DNA of 64,000 bases. Origin: Polyangiaceae bacterium (GTDB lineage Bacteria > Myxococcota_A > Polyangia > Polyangiales > Polyangiaceae). The notes beneath the pieces are model-generated. The model had not been told where the DNA came from and searched no databases. It saw only the letters and a list, made by a program, of their open reading frames with translations. This document shows, one piece after another, positions 17,123-26,256 of this stretch (position 1 is its first letter; each line of letters opens with the position of its first letter). The stretch is taken from positions 687,501 to 751,500 of the forward strand of contig JADJXL010000001.1 in NCBI GenBank assembly GCA_016715885.1. The letters run 5' to 3'. A program made the translations under genes and the position numbers.

Positions 17123-17977
17123 ATGGCGCGCGCTAAGCATTCATCTGTACTTCCGCCGGATCCCAACCGTGAACGTGCGGTCGATCTGGCGCTGAGCCTT
17201 GCCGAAGAGCTCTTTGGTGTCGGTTCGAGCGGCACGACGCCGGCATGGGTGCGTGACCGAGTGCGCCGTTATCTCGAGTTCACGGCGAAAAAGGATGCCG
17301 TATCGATCACTGACGTTGCAAGTCGACTGCTCCAGGATCGACGCGTGGTCGAAGAAATCGTGGGCTCGTTGCGCGTCGGCGAAACGCGCTTCTACCGCGA
17401 CCCTTCACAGTGGAAAGCGCTGGAAGAAAACCTCGACAAGCTCTTCCCACCCGACGTTCAGCTCTCCGTGCTCTCGGCTGGATGCAGTAGCGGAGAAGAG
17501 GCGTACACGATCGGTATGCTCCTCACGGCGGCACGCAGGCGCTTCAAGGTGCTCGGTGTCGATCGTTCAGCCTCGGCGATCGCCGTTGCTCGTGATGCGA
17601 CCTATCCACGCGATGCCGCCGAAGACATCCCTGCAGCGTGGGTCGAGCGTTACTGCGACGAGCATCAGGGGCGCCTGCGCATCGGCATGCTCGTGCGCAA
17701 CTCCGTCGAATTCGAAGTGTGCGACTTGGTCAAGCGCGTCCCGAAGGGGCCTTTCCACCTCATTTTCTTCAAGAACGTACTTCTCTATCTCGCCGAGCCT
17801 GCGGGTGAGCAGGTGGCCACGCGACTTGCGAACGAGCTCGAGGAAGGTGGCATCTTGATTGCTGCCGCGAGCGAGGTATTGCGACTACGCAGCATGGGGC
17901 TCGTGTCCCATCGGATGGCGCACGGCGTGACTGCACTTCGTCGTGCGCGCAAGCACGGTTCACCACAGCGGCAATGA
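17123..17977 (+). CDS. CheR-like SAM-dependent methyltransferase
   Basis: The 284-aa protein fits the CheR fold: an N-terminal helical part (about 20-95), then the SAM-binding motif LSAGCSSGEEAYTIGML (about 125), VLGVDRSASAIAVAR with the adenosine-binding acid, and FHLIFFKNVLLYL, where CheR has I-x-C-R-N-V-L-I-Y. In chemotaxis CheR methylates receptor glutamates. Here the usual Cys-Arg before Asn-Val is replaced by Phe-Lys. No receptor, CheB or CheA gene is near. A GTG five codons upstream is an alternative start. The stop overlaps the glnD start as ATGA, so the two proteins are made together. Substrate unknown. Confidence 0.8.
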   Translation: MARAKHSSVLPPDPNRERAVDLALSLAEELFGVGSSGTTPAWVRDRVRRYLEFTAKKDAVSITDVASRLLQDRRVVEEIVGSLRVGETRFYRDPSQWKALEENLDKLFPPDVQLSVLSAGCSSGEEAYTIGMLLTAARRRFKVLGVDRSASAIAVARDATYPRDAAEDIPAAWVERYCDEHQGRLRIGMLVRNSVEFEVCDLVKRVPKGPFHLIFFKNVLLYLAEPAGEQVATRLANELEEGGILIAAASEVLRLRSMGLVSHRMAHGVTALRRARKHGSPQRQ

Positions 17978-20703
17978 CGACCGAAATGGGGGCTCTCGAG
18001 GCGCTTCGACGCGACTACATCGCAGGTCGCGCCGAGCTCGAACAGTTGGTCCCAGCACCTGGGCGCTCCGTCGTGCTCGAAGAGGCGGGACTTTCACTTG
18101 GCCGAAGGCACGCTCGTCTGGGCGATCGGCTATTGCAGTCGCTGTTCGAATACGGCGCACGTGAAGCGCAGGCCGGGCGCCTTTGCCTCCCGGGAGGGGC
18201 AACTCCTACGAACCTTCGCGATGCATTCGATGCCGTCGCGCTCGGTGGAGTGGGTGGGTATGGGCGCGGTGCGTTGGCGCTTGGCAGCGACCTCGACGTG
18301 CGTCTCGTCGCGCGTGATGCGAGTGCTGCGACGGTGGTTGCCGAAGCGCTCTTTTATCCGCTCTGGGACATGGGCGTGCCCGTGGGGCATTTGGTCGGCA
18401 CGGTCGAAGATCTCGTCCACAGTGCTCGTACCGATCTGAAGGCGGCGACGAGCTTGCTCGACTATCGCCACATCGCCGGCAATCGTTTGCTTTCCAATGA
18501 ATTGGAACAACGTTCGCGCGCTGGACTGTTCGCGCACAGCGAGATTCCGCGCCTGTTTTCCCGCATCGAAGATGAAGTACGCGAGCGACACGCACGGTTT
18601 GGTGGCTCGGTGTACTTGCTCGAGCCCGACGTGAAAAACGGGGCAGGAGGCTTGCGTGATTTCGACATCGCGTGCTGGGCGGGCAAAGCTCGATTCGGTG
18701 CCATCGAGCTCGACGATCTCGTGCGGGTGGGAGCGCTGCTTCCGCGTGAAGCGGCTGAAATGGCGTCAGCGCGCGAGCTTTTGTGGCGCATTCGCAACCT
18801 GCTTCACGCGCACGCGGGACGTCGAAGTGATCGATTGACGTTCGACGAGCAAGAAACGATCGCCACGCTGCTTGGTCACGGCGAGGGCAACGAGGCTGTC
18901 GAAAAGCTGATGAGCGCGTACTACCGAAGCGCGCGGACCATCTCCAGCGCACGCGAGACGATGCTCTTGCGTGCATTGCCCGTCCTTGGTCGCAAGAAAC
19001 CTCGTGAAGAGGACTTGGGCGGTGGCGTCCGCATGTTCGACGGATGCATCACGATGAGTGAACGCGAGCTGCTCGTGCGTGATCCCGTGGTCGCACTGCG
19101 CATGGTTGTTGCGGCCGTGGATCGGCACGCACCGATTTTGCCGTGGGCCCGCAACGAGATCGCGCGAGCTGCAGCCGACCCGGTGTTTTCCGAAGCATTG
19201 CGACGAAGCCCCGAAGCTGCGCGACTCTTCTGTGCGCTCGTATCGAGCTGCGAAGAAACGCGCCTCAAGAAGGGAAGTCCCGTCGCCGAGCTTCACGACC
19301 TCGGGCTGCTTTTGGCGATGATTCCCGAATTTTTGCCCGTCGTCGGGCGCGTGCATCACGACGTCTACCACGTGTACACCGTCGACGTTCACTCGGTGGC
19401 CGCGGTAGATCGACTTGCAGCGCTCGTTCGCGGTGAGTTGACGGCGGAGCATCCGCTCGCGTGTTGTTTGGCAGCCGAAACGACGCGCAAACCGATGCTG
19501 TTTTTCGCGACGCTCCTGCACGACGTCGGCAAGGCCATCGGAGGCAAGGATCACAGTCAACGTGGTGCCGACATGGCCGACGACATCCTTCGTCGTCTAG
19601 GGTTTGGCGCGGACGATGTCGCGGCAGCCTGTCATCTCATCCGACAGCACCTCGTCATGTACCAACTCGCCACGCGCCGCGACCTCGACGATCCGGGCAC
19701 GATTGCAGATTTTCTGCGCGTCGTGGAAGATCGCGAAACGCTCACCGAGCTGTATCTGCTCACCGTTGCAGACCTCTCGACGACGAGTCCTACGTCGATG
19801 ACGTCGTGGAAAGCGAGCATGCTCGAGGAGCTTTATCATGCGGCGTCTCGTGCGCTTGGAGGCAATCCCGGAGACGAGCAACGTTTGGCGCGAGCATCAG
19901 CGGCGGCGCTCGAAGCCGCGCTTGCGCTACCGGCAGCATCGGGTGACGAGCGTGAAGCCAGGCGTGAGTTTGTCCCGGGCTACCTCGCGTCGATGCCGGA
20001 CAGGTACGTGCTGTCGAATGCTCCTGCTGCGATTGCTGCGCACGCCGAGCTCGCGCGAAAGCATCGAGACCGCTCGGCGAGCGTGGCCCTCGTTCCGTCG
20101 CGCCATCCGCAAGCGGCCGAGCTCTGCATCATTGCCGCGGACAAACCTGGCCTCTTGGCGTCCATCACAGCGGCGATCACCGCATCGCGCCTCCAAGTGC
20201 ATGCGGCGCAGATCAATTCTCGCGTGCTGCCCGATGGCTCGGTCCAAGCTGTCGATCTGTTCTGGGTTCGCGATCGAACGGAAGGTGTCGATGGAGTTGC
20301 GCGAGGTCTTGCGTCACTCGTGAGAGATCTCGACGCCGTGCTTTCAGGTCGTATCGAACCTCAGGAGTTGGCGGATAGACGTCTACGCGCTTGGAGGACC
20401 GATCGGGCGACGCCGCTGGTTCGAACGCAGATTGGTATCGACGATCGCGCTTCACCGAGGCACACGGTCATCGAAGTGATGACGCGAGACAGGCCGGGAC
20501 TGCTTTACGCCATCTCCGACGCTTTGTATCGCCTTGGTCTCGTGATTGCGGTTGCGAAAATCAACACCGAGGGGACGCGCGTCGCCGACGTCTTCTATGT
20601 TAGCGAAGCGAATGGCGAGAAGGTCGCTCCAGGAAAACGCACGACCGAAGTGCGTGAACGCGTTGCGTCCGTGCTCGAGGCGCTCGAGCAAGAAAGGCAG
20701 TGA
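17974..20703 (+). CDS. glnD: Protein-PII uridylyltransferase/uridylyl-removing enzyme
   Basis: GlnD senses glutamine and attaches or removes UMP on PII proteins. All four parts are present in 909 aa: the nucleotidyltransferase GGYGRGALALGSDLDVRLV (about 90-108) with the G-S-x-L-D acids; the linker; the HD hydrolase with VDVHSV and LLHDVGKAIGGKDHSQRG (about 470-530); and two ACT domains at about 710-790 and 825-905 (the second opening with HTVIEVMTRDRPGLLYAI). Catalytic residues look intact, so both activities are expected. No glnB or glnA is in the window. It is translationally coupled to the CheR-like gene before it, an unusual neighbour, and the TPR lipoprotein gene follows within ten bases. 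Confidence 0.95.
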   Translation: MTTEMGALEALRRDYIAGRAELEQLVPAPGRSVVLEEAGLSLGRRHARLGDRLLQSLFEYGAREAQAGRLCLPGGATPTNLRDAFDAVALGGVGGYGRGALALGSDLDVRLVARDASAATVVAEALFYPLWDMGVPVGHLVGTVEDLVHSARTDLKAATSLLDYRHIAGNRLLSNELEQRSRAGLFAHSEIPRLFSRIEDEVRERHARFGGSVYLLEPDVKNGAGGLRDFDIACWAGKARFGAIELDDLVRVGALLPREAAEMASARELLWRIRNLLHAHAGRRSDRLTFDEQETIATLLGHGEGNEAVEKLMSAYYRSARTISSARETMLLRALPVLGRKKPREEDLGGGVRMFDGCITMSERELLVRDPVVALRMVVAAVDRHAPILPWARNEIARAAADPVFSEALRRSPEAARLFCALVSSCEETRLKKGSPVAELHDLGLLLAMIPEFLPVVGRVHHDVYHVYTVDVHSVAAVDRLAALVRGELTAEHPLACCLAAETTRKPMLFFATLLHDVGKAIGGKDHSQRGADMADDILRRLGFGADDVAAACHLIRQHLVMYQLATRRDLDDPGTIADFLRVVEDRETLTELYLLTVADLSTTSPTSMTSWKASMLEELYHAASRALGGNPGDEQRLARASAAALEAALALPAASGDEREARREFVPGYLASMPDRYVLSNAPAAIAAHAELARKHRDRSASVALVPSRHPQAAELCIIAADKPGLLASITAAITASRLQVHAAQINSRVLPDGSVQAVDLFWVRDRTEGVDGVARGLASLVRDLDAVLSGRIEPQELADRRLRAWRTDRATPLVRTQIGIDDRASPRHTVIEVMTRDRPGLLYAISDALYRLGLVIAVAKINTEGTRVADVFYVSEANGEKVAPGKRTTEVRERVASVLEALEQERQ

Positions 20704-20709
20704 GTGAAC

Positions 20710-21741
20710 ATGTTCAAGATGTCGCTTCGAGCGCTGAATCGCTGGACGTTTGCGTGTGCAATGGCCGTCGCGTGCGCTTCGTGTGCAGGTTCGTCGCAGC
20801 AGCAGCGCGATCCGGATCTCGTTGCGGATCCGCCGCTCGGCGACGAATCCGACATCGAAAACGGTGCGGCAAAAACCGACTACCAGCGAGCGATTGCGTA
20901 CATCGACAAAGAGCATTGGGCCGAAGCCAAAGTGCTGCTCGCGCGCGTCATCGGCTCGACGCCAGAAAACGCAGAAGCTCACGCGTACATGGGGCTCGTT
21001 TTGGAGAAAGAGAACGATCTCGCGGGCGCTGAAAAGTCGTACCTGGCCGCGCTCGAACGCAAACCTGGGCTAGCTGCAGCCGCACAAAACCTCGCGGCCA
21101 TCTACCTCACGGCGCAACCTCCGCGGGTCGATGACGCGATCAAGCACCTGGAGAAGGCCGTGGCGCTCGTACCCGACGATGTTGGGCTCTTGCAAAACCT
21201 CGGGTACGCGCGTGCGGCAAAGGGAGATGTCGCCGGTAGCGCGAAGGCGTTTCAATCAGCCATCGCGAAGGCCGATTCGGTCGACCTGCGGCTCGCGCTT
21301 GCCAACGTCTACGCCGATGCGAAGCAGGTCGAAAAGGCTGTCCCGCACGCGAAAAAGATCCTCGAGATGGCCAAGGACGACCCGAAGATATTCGTCAACG
21401 TGGGCTTCATTCTCGAGTATGGCGGGGCGTTTGCCGAATGCGTGACGGCGTTCGACCGCGCCATCAAGTTGAAGAAAGACGAACCCGATTGGTTCGTGCG
21501 CCGCGGAAGGTGCAAGGACGAGCTCGGCAACGAAGATGCTGCGCTCGAGGACTTTCAGGCGGCCATCAAGCTAAAGCCCGACTTCGCCGCAGGATACTTC
21601 TACAGTGGGGTGGTTCAGCGCCGGCAACAGAAGCTGCAGAGTGCGGAATTTTCGCTGCAAAAAGCCGTCGAGTACGGCAAGGACACGCCCATCGGAAAGC
21701 TCGCAGCCAAGAAGCTGCGCGAGCTACAACGCGGGCAATGA
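20710..21741 (+). CDS. TPR-repeat lipoprotein
   Basis: The 343-aa protein has a signal peptide ending in the lipobox ACASC (about Cys21), then an acidic linker. From about residue 55 to the C-terminus are about seven or eight tetratricopeptide repeats. The repeated pattern is A-x2-Y-x4-L-x4-A-x2-A-x3-L-x-R (for example AEAHAYMGLVLEKENDLAG and FAAGYFYSGVVQRRQQ). It is likely an inner- or outer-leaflet scaffold for an envelope complex. The ATG at 20710 is taken; a GTG two codons earlier touches the glnD stop. Close packing after glnD suggests one operon. Confidence 0.85.
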   Translation: MFKMSLRALNRWTFACAMAVACASCAGSSQQQRDPDLVADPPLGDESDIENGAAKTDYQRAIAYIDKEHWAEAKVLLARVIGSTPENAEAHAYMGLVLEKENDLAGAEKSYLAALERKPGLAAAAQNLAAIYLTAQPPRVDDAIKHLEKAVALVPDDVGLLQNLGYARAAKGDVAGSAKAFQSAIAKADSVDLRLALANVYADAKQVEKAVPHAKKILEMAKDDPKIFVNVGFILEYGGAFAECVTAFDRAIKLKKDEPDWFVRRGRCKDELGNEDAALEDFQAAIKLKPDFAAGYFYSGVVQRRQQKLQSAEFSLQKAVEYGKDTPIGKLAAKKLRELQRGQ

Positions 21742-21747
21742 TCTCGA

Positions 21748-22326
21748 TCACGGTGACTTCGCGGCCGATGCAGCCGATTTGCGCCGCCGCCGAATGATTG
21801 CAGCACAAAGCATCGCCAGGATGCTCACGCCATACATCGCGATGAGCAGCGGTGTCGGGATGTCGAGCGCTCGACCTACCATCGCAATGACGAAGATGCG
21901 CGCGAACCGTCCGATGGCGACGGCGGCGACGTACTTGCCCATGGGGTAACCACTCAGCGGCAAGAGCACGCGCACGATGAGAAACGGCAGCGGAAACGCA
22001 GCGAAGCTCGTCGTCGTCAAAAACGGTGCGACCTTCACCCAACCTTCGGCTCGTTGGAAGAGTTGCGTTTGTCGGATATCCGCGAGCCGCTTCAGCGAAA
22101 ACGCTCGTCGCACGACGACGTGATCGACGACCGCCGCGATGGCAGCCGCAACGGCAGCTGCGAGTGCGACGGCCCAGGGCGGCGCCAGCTTTGCCGTGAA
22201 TAGCGTCGCCGGTGCCAGCGGTTGAGGCACGACGCTGAACGCCACGAGCATGAAAGCGAAGTAGAGCGCGAGCTCTCGGAAAGGAGAGGGCACTACCAGC
22301 ATCCTGCGACCAGTCGGTCGCACCAA
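21748..22326 (-). CDS. VTT/YqaA-like integral membrane protein
   Basis: The 192-aa protein has four or five hydrophobic segments. FAAFPLPFLIVRVLLPLSGYP followed by VAAVAIGRFARIFVIAMVGRAL resembles the re-entrant-loop region of VTT (DedA/YqaA) membrane proteins, where a Pro-containing loop precedes a G-R motif. DedA relatives act in lipid scrambling and proton-dependent envelope homeostasis; which role applies here is not known. It lies 18 bases downstream of parB on the same strand, so it may be the last gene of the parAB transcript. It converges with the TPR lipoprotein gene. Confidence 0.6.
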   Translation of the reverse strand: MVRPTGRRMLVVPSPFRELALYFAFMLVAFSVVPQPLAPATLFTAKLAPPWAVALAAAVAAAIAAVVDHVVVRRAFSLKRLADIRQTQLFQRAEGWVKVAPFLTTTSFAAFPLPFLIVRVLLPLSGYPMGKYVAAVAIGRFARIFVIAMVGRALDIPTPLLIAMYGVSILAMLCAAIIRRRRKSAASAAKSP

Positions 22327-22344
22327 GCAAGGGCAGTGAGCGGA

Positions 22345-23247
22345 TTAAGCGCCGATGGCAGCGAGAATCCTGTCCAGCTCGTCGAGAGACGCATAACTGA
22401 CCACGAGCTCACCACGTCCTTCGCGATCACGAACTTCGACTTTCGTGCCGAGCTTTCGCATCAGGCGGGCTTCGAGGTCCTTGATGCCAGGTGACTTCGT
22501 TGCCCCGTCTTTGCCCTTGTCCTTGCTCGCCGCGTCTTTCGGGCTTCGAGCGGTCCGCACGAGTTCTTCGACTTTGCGCACGGGCAGCCGCCCACGTACC
22601 GCCTTGTCGGCGATGTCCGACATCGCGTCATCGCTTGGAGCACCAAGGATTGCGCGTGCGTGTCCCTCGGTGAGATCGCCCGAAATCACCATCGACCGAA
22701 TGCGCGGAGGCAGCTTCAAAAGCCGCAGGCTGTTGGCCACCGTCGATCGGTTTTTTCCGACGCGTTCGGCCAGCGATTCCGGCGAGTATCCGTGTTCTTT
22801 CAGGAGCCGCTCGTAGGCTTCTGCAAGCTCGATCGGGTTCAGGTCTTCGCGCTGAACGTTTTCCACGAGCGCCAGTTCGAAGGCGTCTTTCGGCGAGACG
22901 TCCTTGACCACGACGAGCACATCTTTGAGCCCCGCGCGTTGGGCCGCGCGCCATCGTCGTTCGCCCGCGATGATCTCGTATCGATCCGTGCCCGGTTGCG
23001 TGCGACGCACGACGAGCGGTTCGATGAGCCCGTGCTCGCGAATCGATGCGGTCAACTCTTCGAGCGCTTCGTCGTCGAAGTGTTGCCGCGGCTGTCCAGG
23101 TTGAGGACCGAGCCGCTCGATTGGGCAAAAGAACACGCTCTTGTCGCCGTACGATGCGCCGCTCGGCGTCGTCGTGATGGGCGCCGGCAGAAGCGCATCC
23201 AGACCTCGGCCCAGCGCGCGACGTTGGTTTTTCGGGTCCACACTCAT
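22345..23247 (-). CDS. parB: Chromosome-partitioning CTPase ParB
   Basis: ParB binds parS near the origin, uses CTP to slide along DNA, and loads the partition complex. The 300-aa sequence starts ALGRGLDALL and has the ParB/Srx CTP pocket (EHGLIEPLVVR and EIIAGERRWRAAQ). It continues with ALVENVQREDLNPIE, the helix-turn-helix GYSPESLAERVGKNRSTVAN, and the C-terminal dimer domain. A charged linker (about 225-250) divides the last two. The start overlaps the parA stop, and GAGG sits about eight bases upstream. I did not find a parS-like palindrome nearby, which is expected if parS sites cluster at the origin. Confidence 0.97.
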   Translation of the reverse strand: MSVDPKNQRRALGRGLDALLPAPITTTPSGASYGDKSVFFCPIERLGPQPGQPRQHFDDEALEELTASIREHGLIEPLVVRRTQPGTDRYEIIAGERRWRAAQRAGLKDVLVVVKDVSPKDAFELALVENVQREDLNPIELAEAYERLLKEHGYSPESLAERVGKNRSTVANSLRLLKLPPRIRSMVISGDLTEGHARAILGAPSDDAMSDIADKAVRGRLPVRKVEELVRTARSPKDAASKDKGKDGATKSPGIKDLEARLMRKLGTKVEVRDREGRGELVVSYASLDELDRILAAIGA

Positions 23248-24041
23248 GACCGCGTCCTCGCGGACTTACCCTTCGGCCGGTTCGCTTCGAGGATCTCTCG
23301 TGCGAGGCCCAAGTACCCCTGCGCGCCCTTCGACGAGATGTCGTAGAGCAGCACCGGTTTGCCGTGGGAGGGAGCTTCGCTGAGCTTCACGTTGCGCGGA
23401 ATGATCGAGTCGAAGACCTTGAAGTGACCCTTCACTTCGTCGGCCACTTGGTGCGTCAGCGAATTGCGCCCGTCGTACATCGTCAGCACGATGCCCTCGA
23501 CTTCGAGCTGCGGGTTGTAGGCAGCTTTCACGCGATCGATCGTCGCCATCAGGTACGTCAATCCTTCGAGCGCGTAGTATTCGCACTGAAGCGGCACGAG
23601 CACTCGGTGCGCCGCAGTCAGCGCATTCAGCGTCAGCAGCCCGAGGCTCGGGGGGCAGTCGAGGATGACGAAGTCGTAGCCGCCGATGTGCGGATGCAGC
23701 GCTTCTCGAAGCTTCAGCGCACGATCGGGCGCATCGACGAGCTCGAGCTCTGCCGCGACGAGGTCTTGCGTCGCGGGCACGATGTCGAGGCGTGGAACCG
23801 CCGTCGACACGATGCTTTCACGCAGTGACGATCGACCGATGAGCACGTCATAGAGCGATCGTTCGACGTTTGCGCGTCGAACACCGCTGCCGCTCGACGC
23901 GTTGCCTTGCGGATCGCAGTCGACGAGCAACGTCGCCTTTTCTGCGGCAGCGAGGCTTGCGGCCAGGTTGACCGAGGTTGTCGTCTTGCCGACGCCGCCC
24001 TTTTGATTGGCGACGGCATAGATGATGGGCGTACGGGCCAT
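23244..24041 (-). CDS. parA: Chromosome-partitioning ATPase ParA
   Basis: The 265-aa product is a Soj-type ParA with the deviant Walker A KGGVGKTT (about 14-21), signature VDCDPQGN, Walker B VILDCPPSLG, and C-terminal IPRNVKLSEAPSHGKPVLLYD. It forms the ATP-dependent gradient that moves ParB-parS complexes. The start is set at the ATG 24041, immediately before ARTPIIYAVANQKGG; a much longer frame upstream is low quality. It overlaps parB by three bases. A divergent region with several short repeats lies upstream. This is the chromosomal pair, distinct from the zinc-ribbon ParA at 33469. Confidence 0.97.
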   Translation of the reverse strand: MARTPIIYAVANQKGGVGKTTTSVNLAASLAAAEKATLLVDCDPQGNASSGSGVRRANVERSLYDVLIGRSSLRESIVSTAVPRLDIVPATQDLVAAELELVDAPDRALKLREALHPHIGGYDFVILDCPPSLGLLTLNALTAAHRVLVPLQCEYYALEGLTYLMATIDRVKAAYNPQLEVEGIVLTMYDGRNSLTHQVADEVKGHFKVFDSIIPRNVKLSEAPSHGKPVLLYDISSKGAQGYLGLAREILEANRPKGKSARTRS

Positions 24042-24578
24042 GAAGCGTGCCGGAACCGATGCGCCAAAAGGCGCGGAAAGAGCTCCGTTGCAGGATGCGC
24101 TGCAACGCTGGAGCAAAGGGAGTTCGTGACGCCCCCGCGCCCCAGCCATTCGGTCGAGTAGCGGCTGCTTACACGACCCAGGCCGCTCCGTCGAGGGCAC
24201 GAGATGCACCTTTTTTTTGGCCCTCCACACACTGCTGTTTACAGTGACTCACATGTCGCTCTCAGTGGGCACATGTAGTCAAAGTTCGCACCCCAGGTTG
24301 ACGGTTGTTCATCCGGGGGGTCGGGCAGGGCGTGGTTCTCGGGCACGTGGTGCTGTTTCGTCGCGGTTTTCGCTCGCCGCGGCGCTTCTACCAGCGCGCG
24401 AGTCGGCGGGTTCCGAACGCGTGCTTGCTCGAGCCTTCTGGGCCCCGCCGCTCCCCGCCGCTGGTTCGTGCGCGCGAGTGCTACCGCTGTTCACTGACGA
24501 AGGACGAAAAATTACCCAAGGTCGCGACTGATTTTGCGCTTGCGCAGCGCGCTCACTTCCACCGACGAGGAACGCCCC
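24042..24578. promoter_or_regulatory. Divergent region upstream of parA with inverted and direct repeats
   Basis: CACTG (24230-24234) and CAGTG (24242-24246) form a short inverted repeat, next to two CACATGT copies (from 24250 and 24270), 20 bases apart, which is two helical turns. This looks like a regulator-binding cluster for parA and for the small gene at 24579. Open frames across it (for example 24305-24742) overlap that gene out of frame and look non-coding. No parS palindrome or DnaA-box group was seen. Confidence 0.4.
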
Positions 24579-24749
24579 ATGTCTCTGCCCACGAGTTTCC
24601 AGAGCTTTGCCGAGTTCGAGCGCGAGATCGTGCGCGCCAGTTACCGCCTGAACGTGAGCCTCGAGGACATGGTCGAGGACACGTCGTTCGAGGCCGAGAT
24701 CGTGGTCGACGACGACGACGATCCGTTCTCAGCCATGCGTGATTTTTAG
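24579..24749 (+). CDS. Small acidic protein (56 aa)
   Basis: The sequence runs from MSLPTSFQSF to FSAMRDF, with a very acidic C-terminal half (VVDDDDDPFS). No known family. GAGG lies about ten bases before the ATG, and a strong intrinsic terminator stands 130 bases after the stop, so it appears to be its own short transcription unit between parA and the trigger factor gene. Such acidic mini-proteins may bind basic partners, but nothing in the sequence says which. The longer in-frame start at 24534 adds only Arg/Thr-rich low-quality residues. Confidence 0.6.
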   Translation: MSLPTSFQSFAEFEREIVRASYRLNVSLEDMVEDTSFEAEIVVDDDDDPFSAMRDF

Positions 24750-24881
24750 CGAAAGGGCCTGTTTCGACCGGCCCATCGCGAACAGAGTTCGGGGCGAAGC
24801 TTCTTCATATCGTCAGAAGCCTTCCGAGAAGGTGTGCGGCACTACGCCGGATACCTCGAATGATCAGGCCGAACCCCGACT

Positions 24882-24920
24882 GAGCCTCGACGGCGCCTCT
24901 CCGTCGGGGCTCTTTTTTTT
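24882..24920 (+). terminator. Rho-independent terminator
   Basis: GAGCCTCGACGG (24882-24893) pairs with CCGTCGGGGCTC (24901-24912) with one mismatch, and a T run continues to 24920. It separates the small acidic gene from the trigger factor gene. Confidence 0.88.
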
Positions 24921-24990
24921 CTGCCCGACTACCTCGGCTTGACCCCCTGCGCTTCGCGTGGCATGGGGCTGCCTCCCAACACGGACGCCC

Positions 24991-26256
24991 ATGCAAGTCA
25001 CCGTCGAAAAGCTTTCCCCGGTTCTCGTCGAGCTCAACGTCGAAATTCCTGCGAACCAGGTTCGGACCGAGATCGACAAGGCATATGCGAACCTTCAACG
25101 AAACGCACGCGTGCGGGGCTATCGGCCCGGCAAGGCGCCGCGGCAAGTGCTCGCCCATCTGTACGCGGGCAGCATTCACGCCGACGTCGCTCGCAAGCTC
25201 GTCGATGCGACGTTGAACAAGGCCCTCGCGGCGCAACAAGTCCAGGCTCTTTCGCAGCCGGAAGTTGCGCCCGTCGAGCTTCGGCCCGAAGAACCGTTCT
25301 CGTACAAAGCGCGCGTCGAAGTGCGCCCCGAGATCGCCGAAGTCAAGTGGGAGGGACTCGAAGTCTCCAAGCCCAAGACCGAGGTGACTGCGGACATGAT
25401 CGACGCCGAAGTTGCTCGGCTTCGTCGCGAGCACGCCACGCTCTCCGTTCCCGAGCCCGAACGCGCGGCGCAAGCGGGTGACGTCGTGCGCATCGGCTTC
25501 ACGCTCGACATCGAAGGCGCTGCGCGCGAAACGAAAGAGCAAGAGGTCGAGACCGAGATCGGCTCGGGTCAGGTGTTCAAAGAGATCGAGACGATCCTGA
25601 CGGGCATGAACATCGGTGAAACGAAAGACGCCGTCGTCGAATTCTCCGACCGCCACAACAACGAACTTTTCCGCGGAAAAACGGGCACGTTCCACGTGTC
25701 GCTCAAGGAAGTTCGCGAGCGTCACTTCCCCGAGGTCGACGACGAGTTCGCCAAGGACTGCGGACACGACAACCTCGAAGCCATGCGTGCTGCGCTATCG
25801 GCGAAGATCGAAAAAGAGATCACGCAGCGAGCCACGGACACTGTTGCAGAACAGCTCGTCTACGAGTTGTGCAGGGCAAACCCGATCCCCGTGCCCTCGT
25901 CGCTCGTCGAGCAGCAGGCGCAGCTCAGCGAGCGTGAGCTCATTGCGACCGCCCGTCGTCAGGGCCAGCGCATCGAAATGAACCCCGACGTGCGTGCGCG
26001 TGTTCGTGCCGATGCGGAAACGAAGGTTCGTGCCGGCTTGCTCATGGCCGAAATCGCCAAGTCCAAGAAGGTTCAAGTCACGCAAGAAGACATCGAGCGT
26101 GGCTATCACGAGCTTGCTGAGCAGACGGGCAAGAACGTCGCCAAGGTGAAGGCCGAGTATCGCGATGCGAAGAAGCAAGAGATGCTCATCGGCATGATCC
26201 TCGAAGACAAAATCCTCGACATCATCGAGGCGGCGGCGAGCGTCAAGACCGCCTGA
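24991..26256 (+). CDS. tig: Trigger factor, ribosome-associated chaperone and prolyl isomerase
   Basis: Trigger factor meets nascent chains at the ribosome exit. The 421-aa protein has the ribosome-binding tail with GYRPGKAPRQVL, the family signature for docking on L23 (about residues 43-54). The FKBP-type domain (about 155-240) contains GDVVRIGFTLDIEG and FRGKTGTFHVSLKEVRER. The helical arms continue to the C-terminus (LLMAEIAKSKKVQVTQEDIE). The ATG 24991 begins the standard N-terminus MQVTVEKLSP; an ATG 33 bases upstream adds non-family residues. It is followed 263 bases later by clpP, the conserved tig-clpP-clpX-lon order. Confidence 0.97.
   Translation: MQVTVEKLSPVLVELNVEIPANQVRTEIDKAYANLQRNARVRGYRPGKAPRQVLAHLYAGSIHADVARKLVDATLNKALAAQQVQALSQPEVAPVELRPEEPFSYKARVEVRPEIAEVKWEGLEVSKPKTEVTADMIDAEVARLRREHATLSVPEPERAAQAGDVVRIGFTLDIEGAARETKEQEVETEIGSGQVFKEIETILTGMNIGETKDAVVEFSDRHNNELFRGKTGTFHVSLKEVRERHFPEVDDEFAKDCGHDNLEAMRAALSAKIEKEITQRATDTVAEQLVYELCRANPIPVPSSLVEQQAQLSERELIATARRQGQRIEMNPDVRARVRADAETKVRAGLLMAEIAKSKKVQVTQEDIERGYHELAEQTGKNVAKVKAEYRDAKKQEMLIGMILEDKILDIIEAAASVKTA

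Noticed and set aside
16603..17136. 177-codon plus-strand frame
   Set aside because: It spans the end of a minus-strand gene and an intergenic region, with no motif or ribosome site.
24042..24578. parS sites or an origin near parAB
   Set aside because: No 16-base parS-like palindrome and no group of DnaA boxes was visible; a motif search of the whole chromosome is needed.
24305..24742. 145-codon frame overlapping the small acidic gene
   Set aside because: Arg/His rich, out of frame with the supported gene and crosses the region of regulatory repeats.
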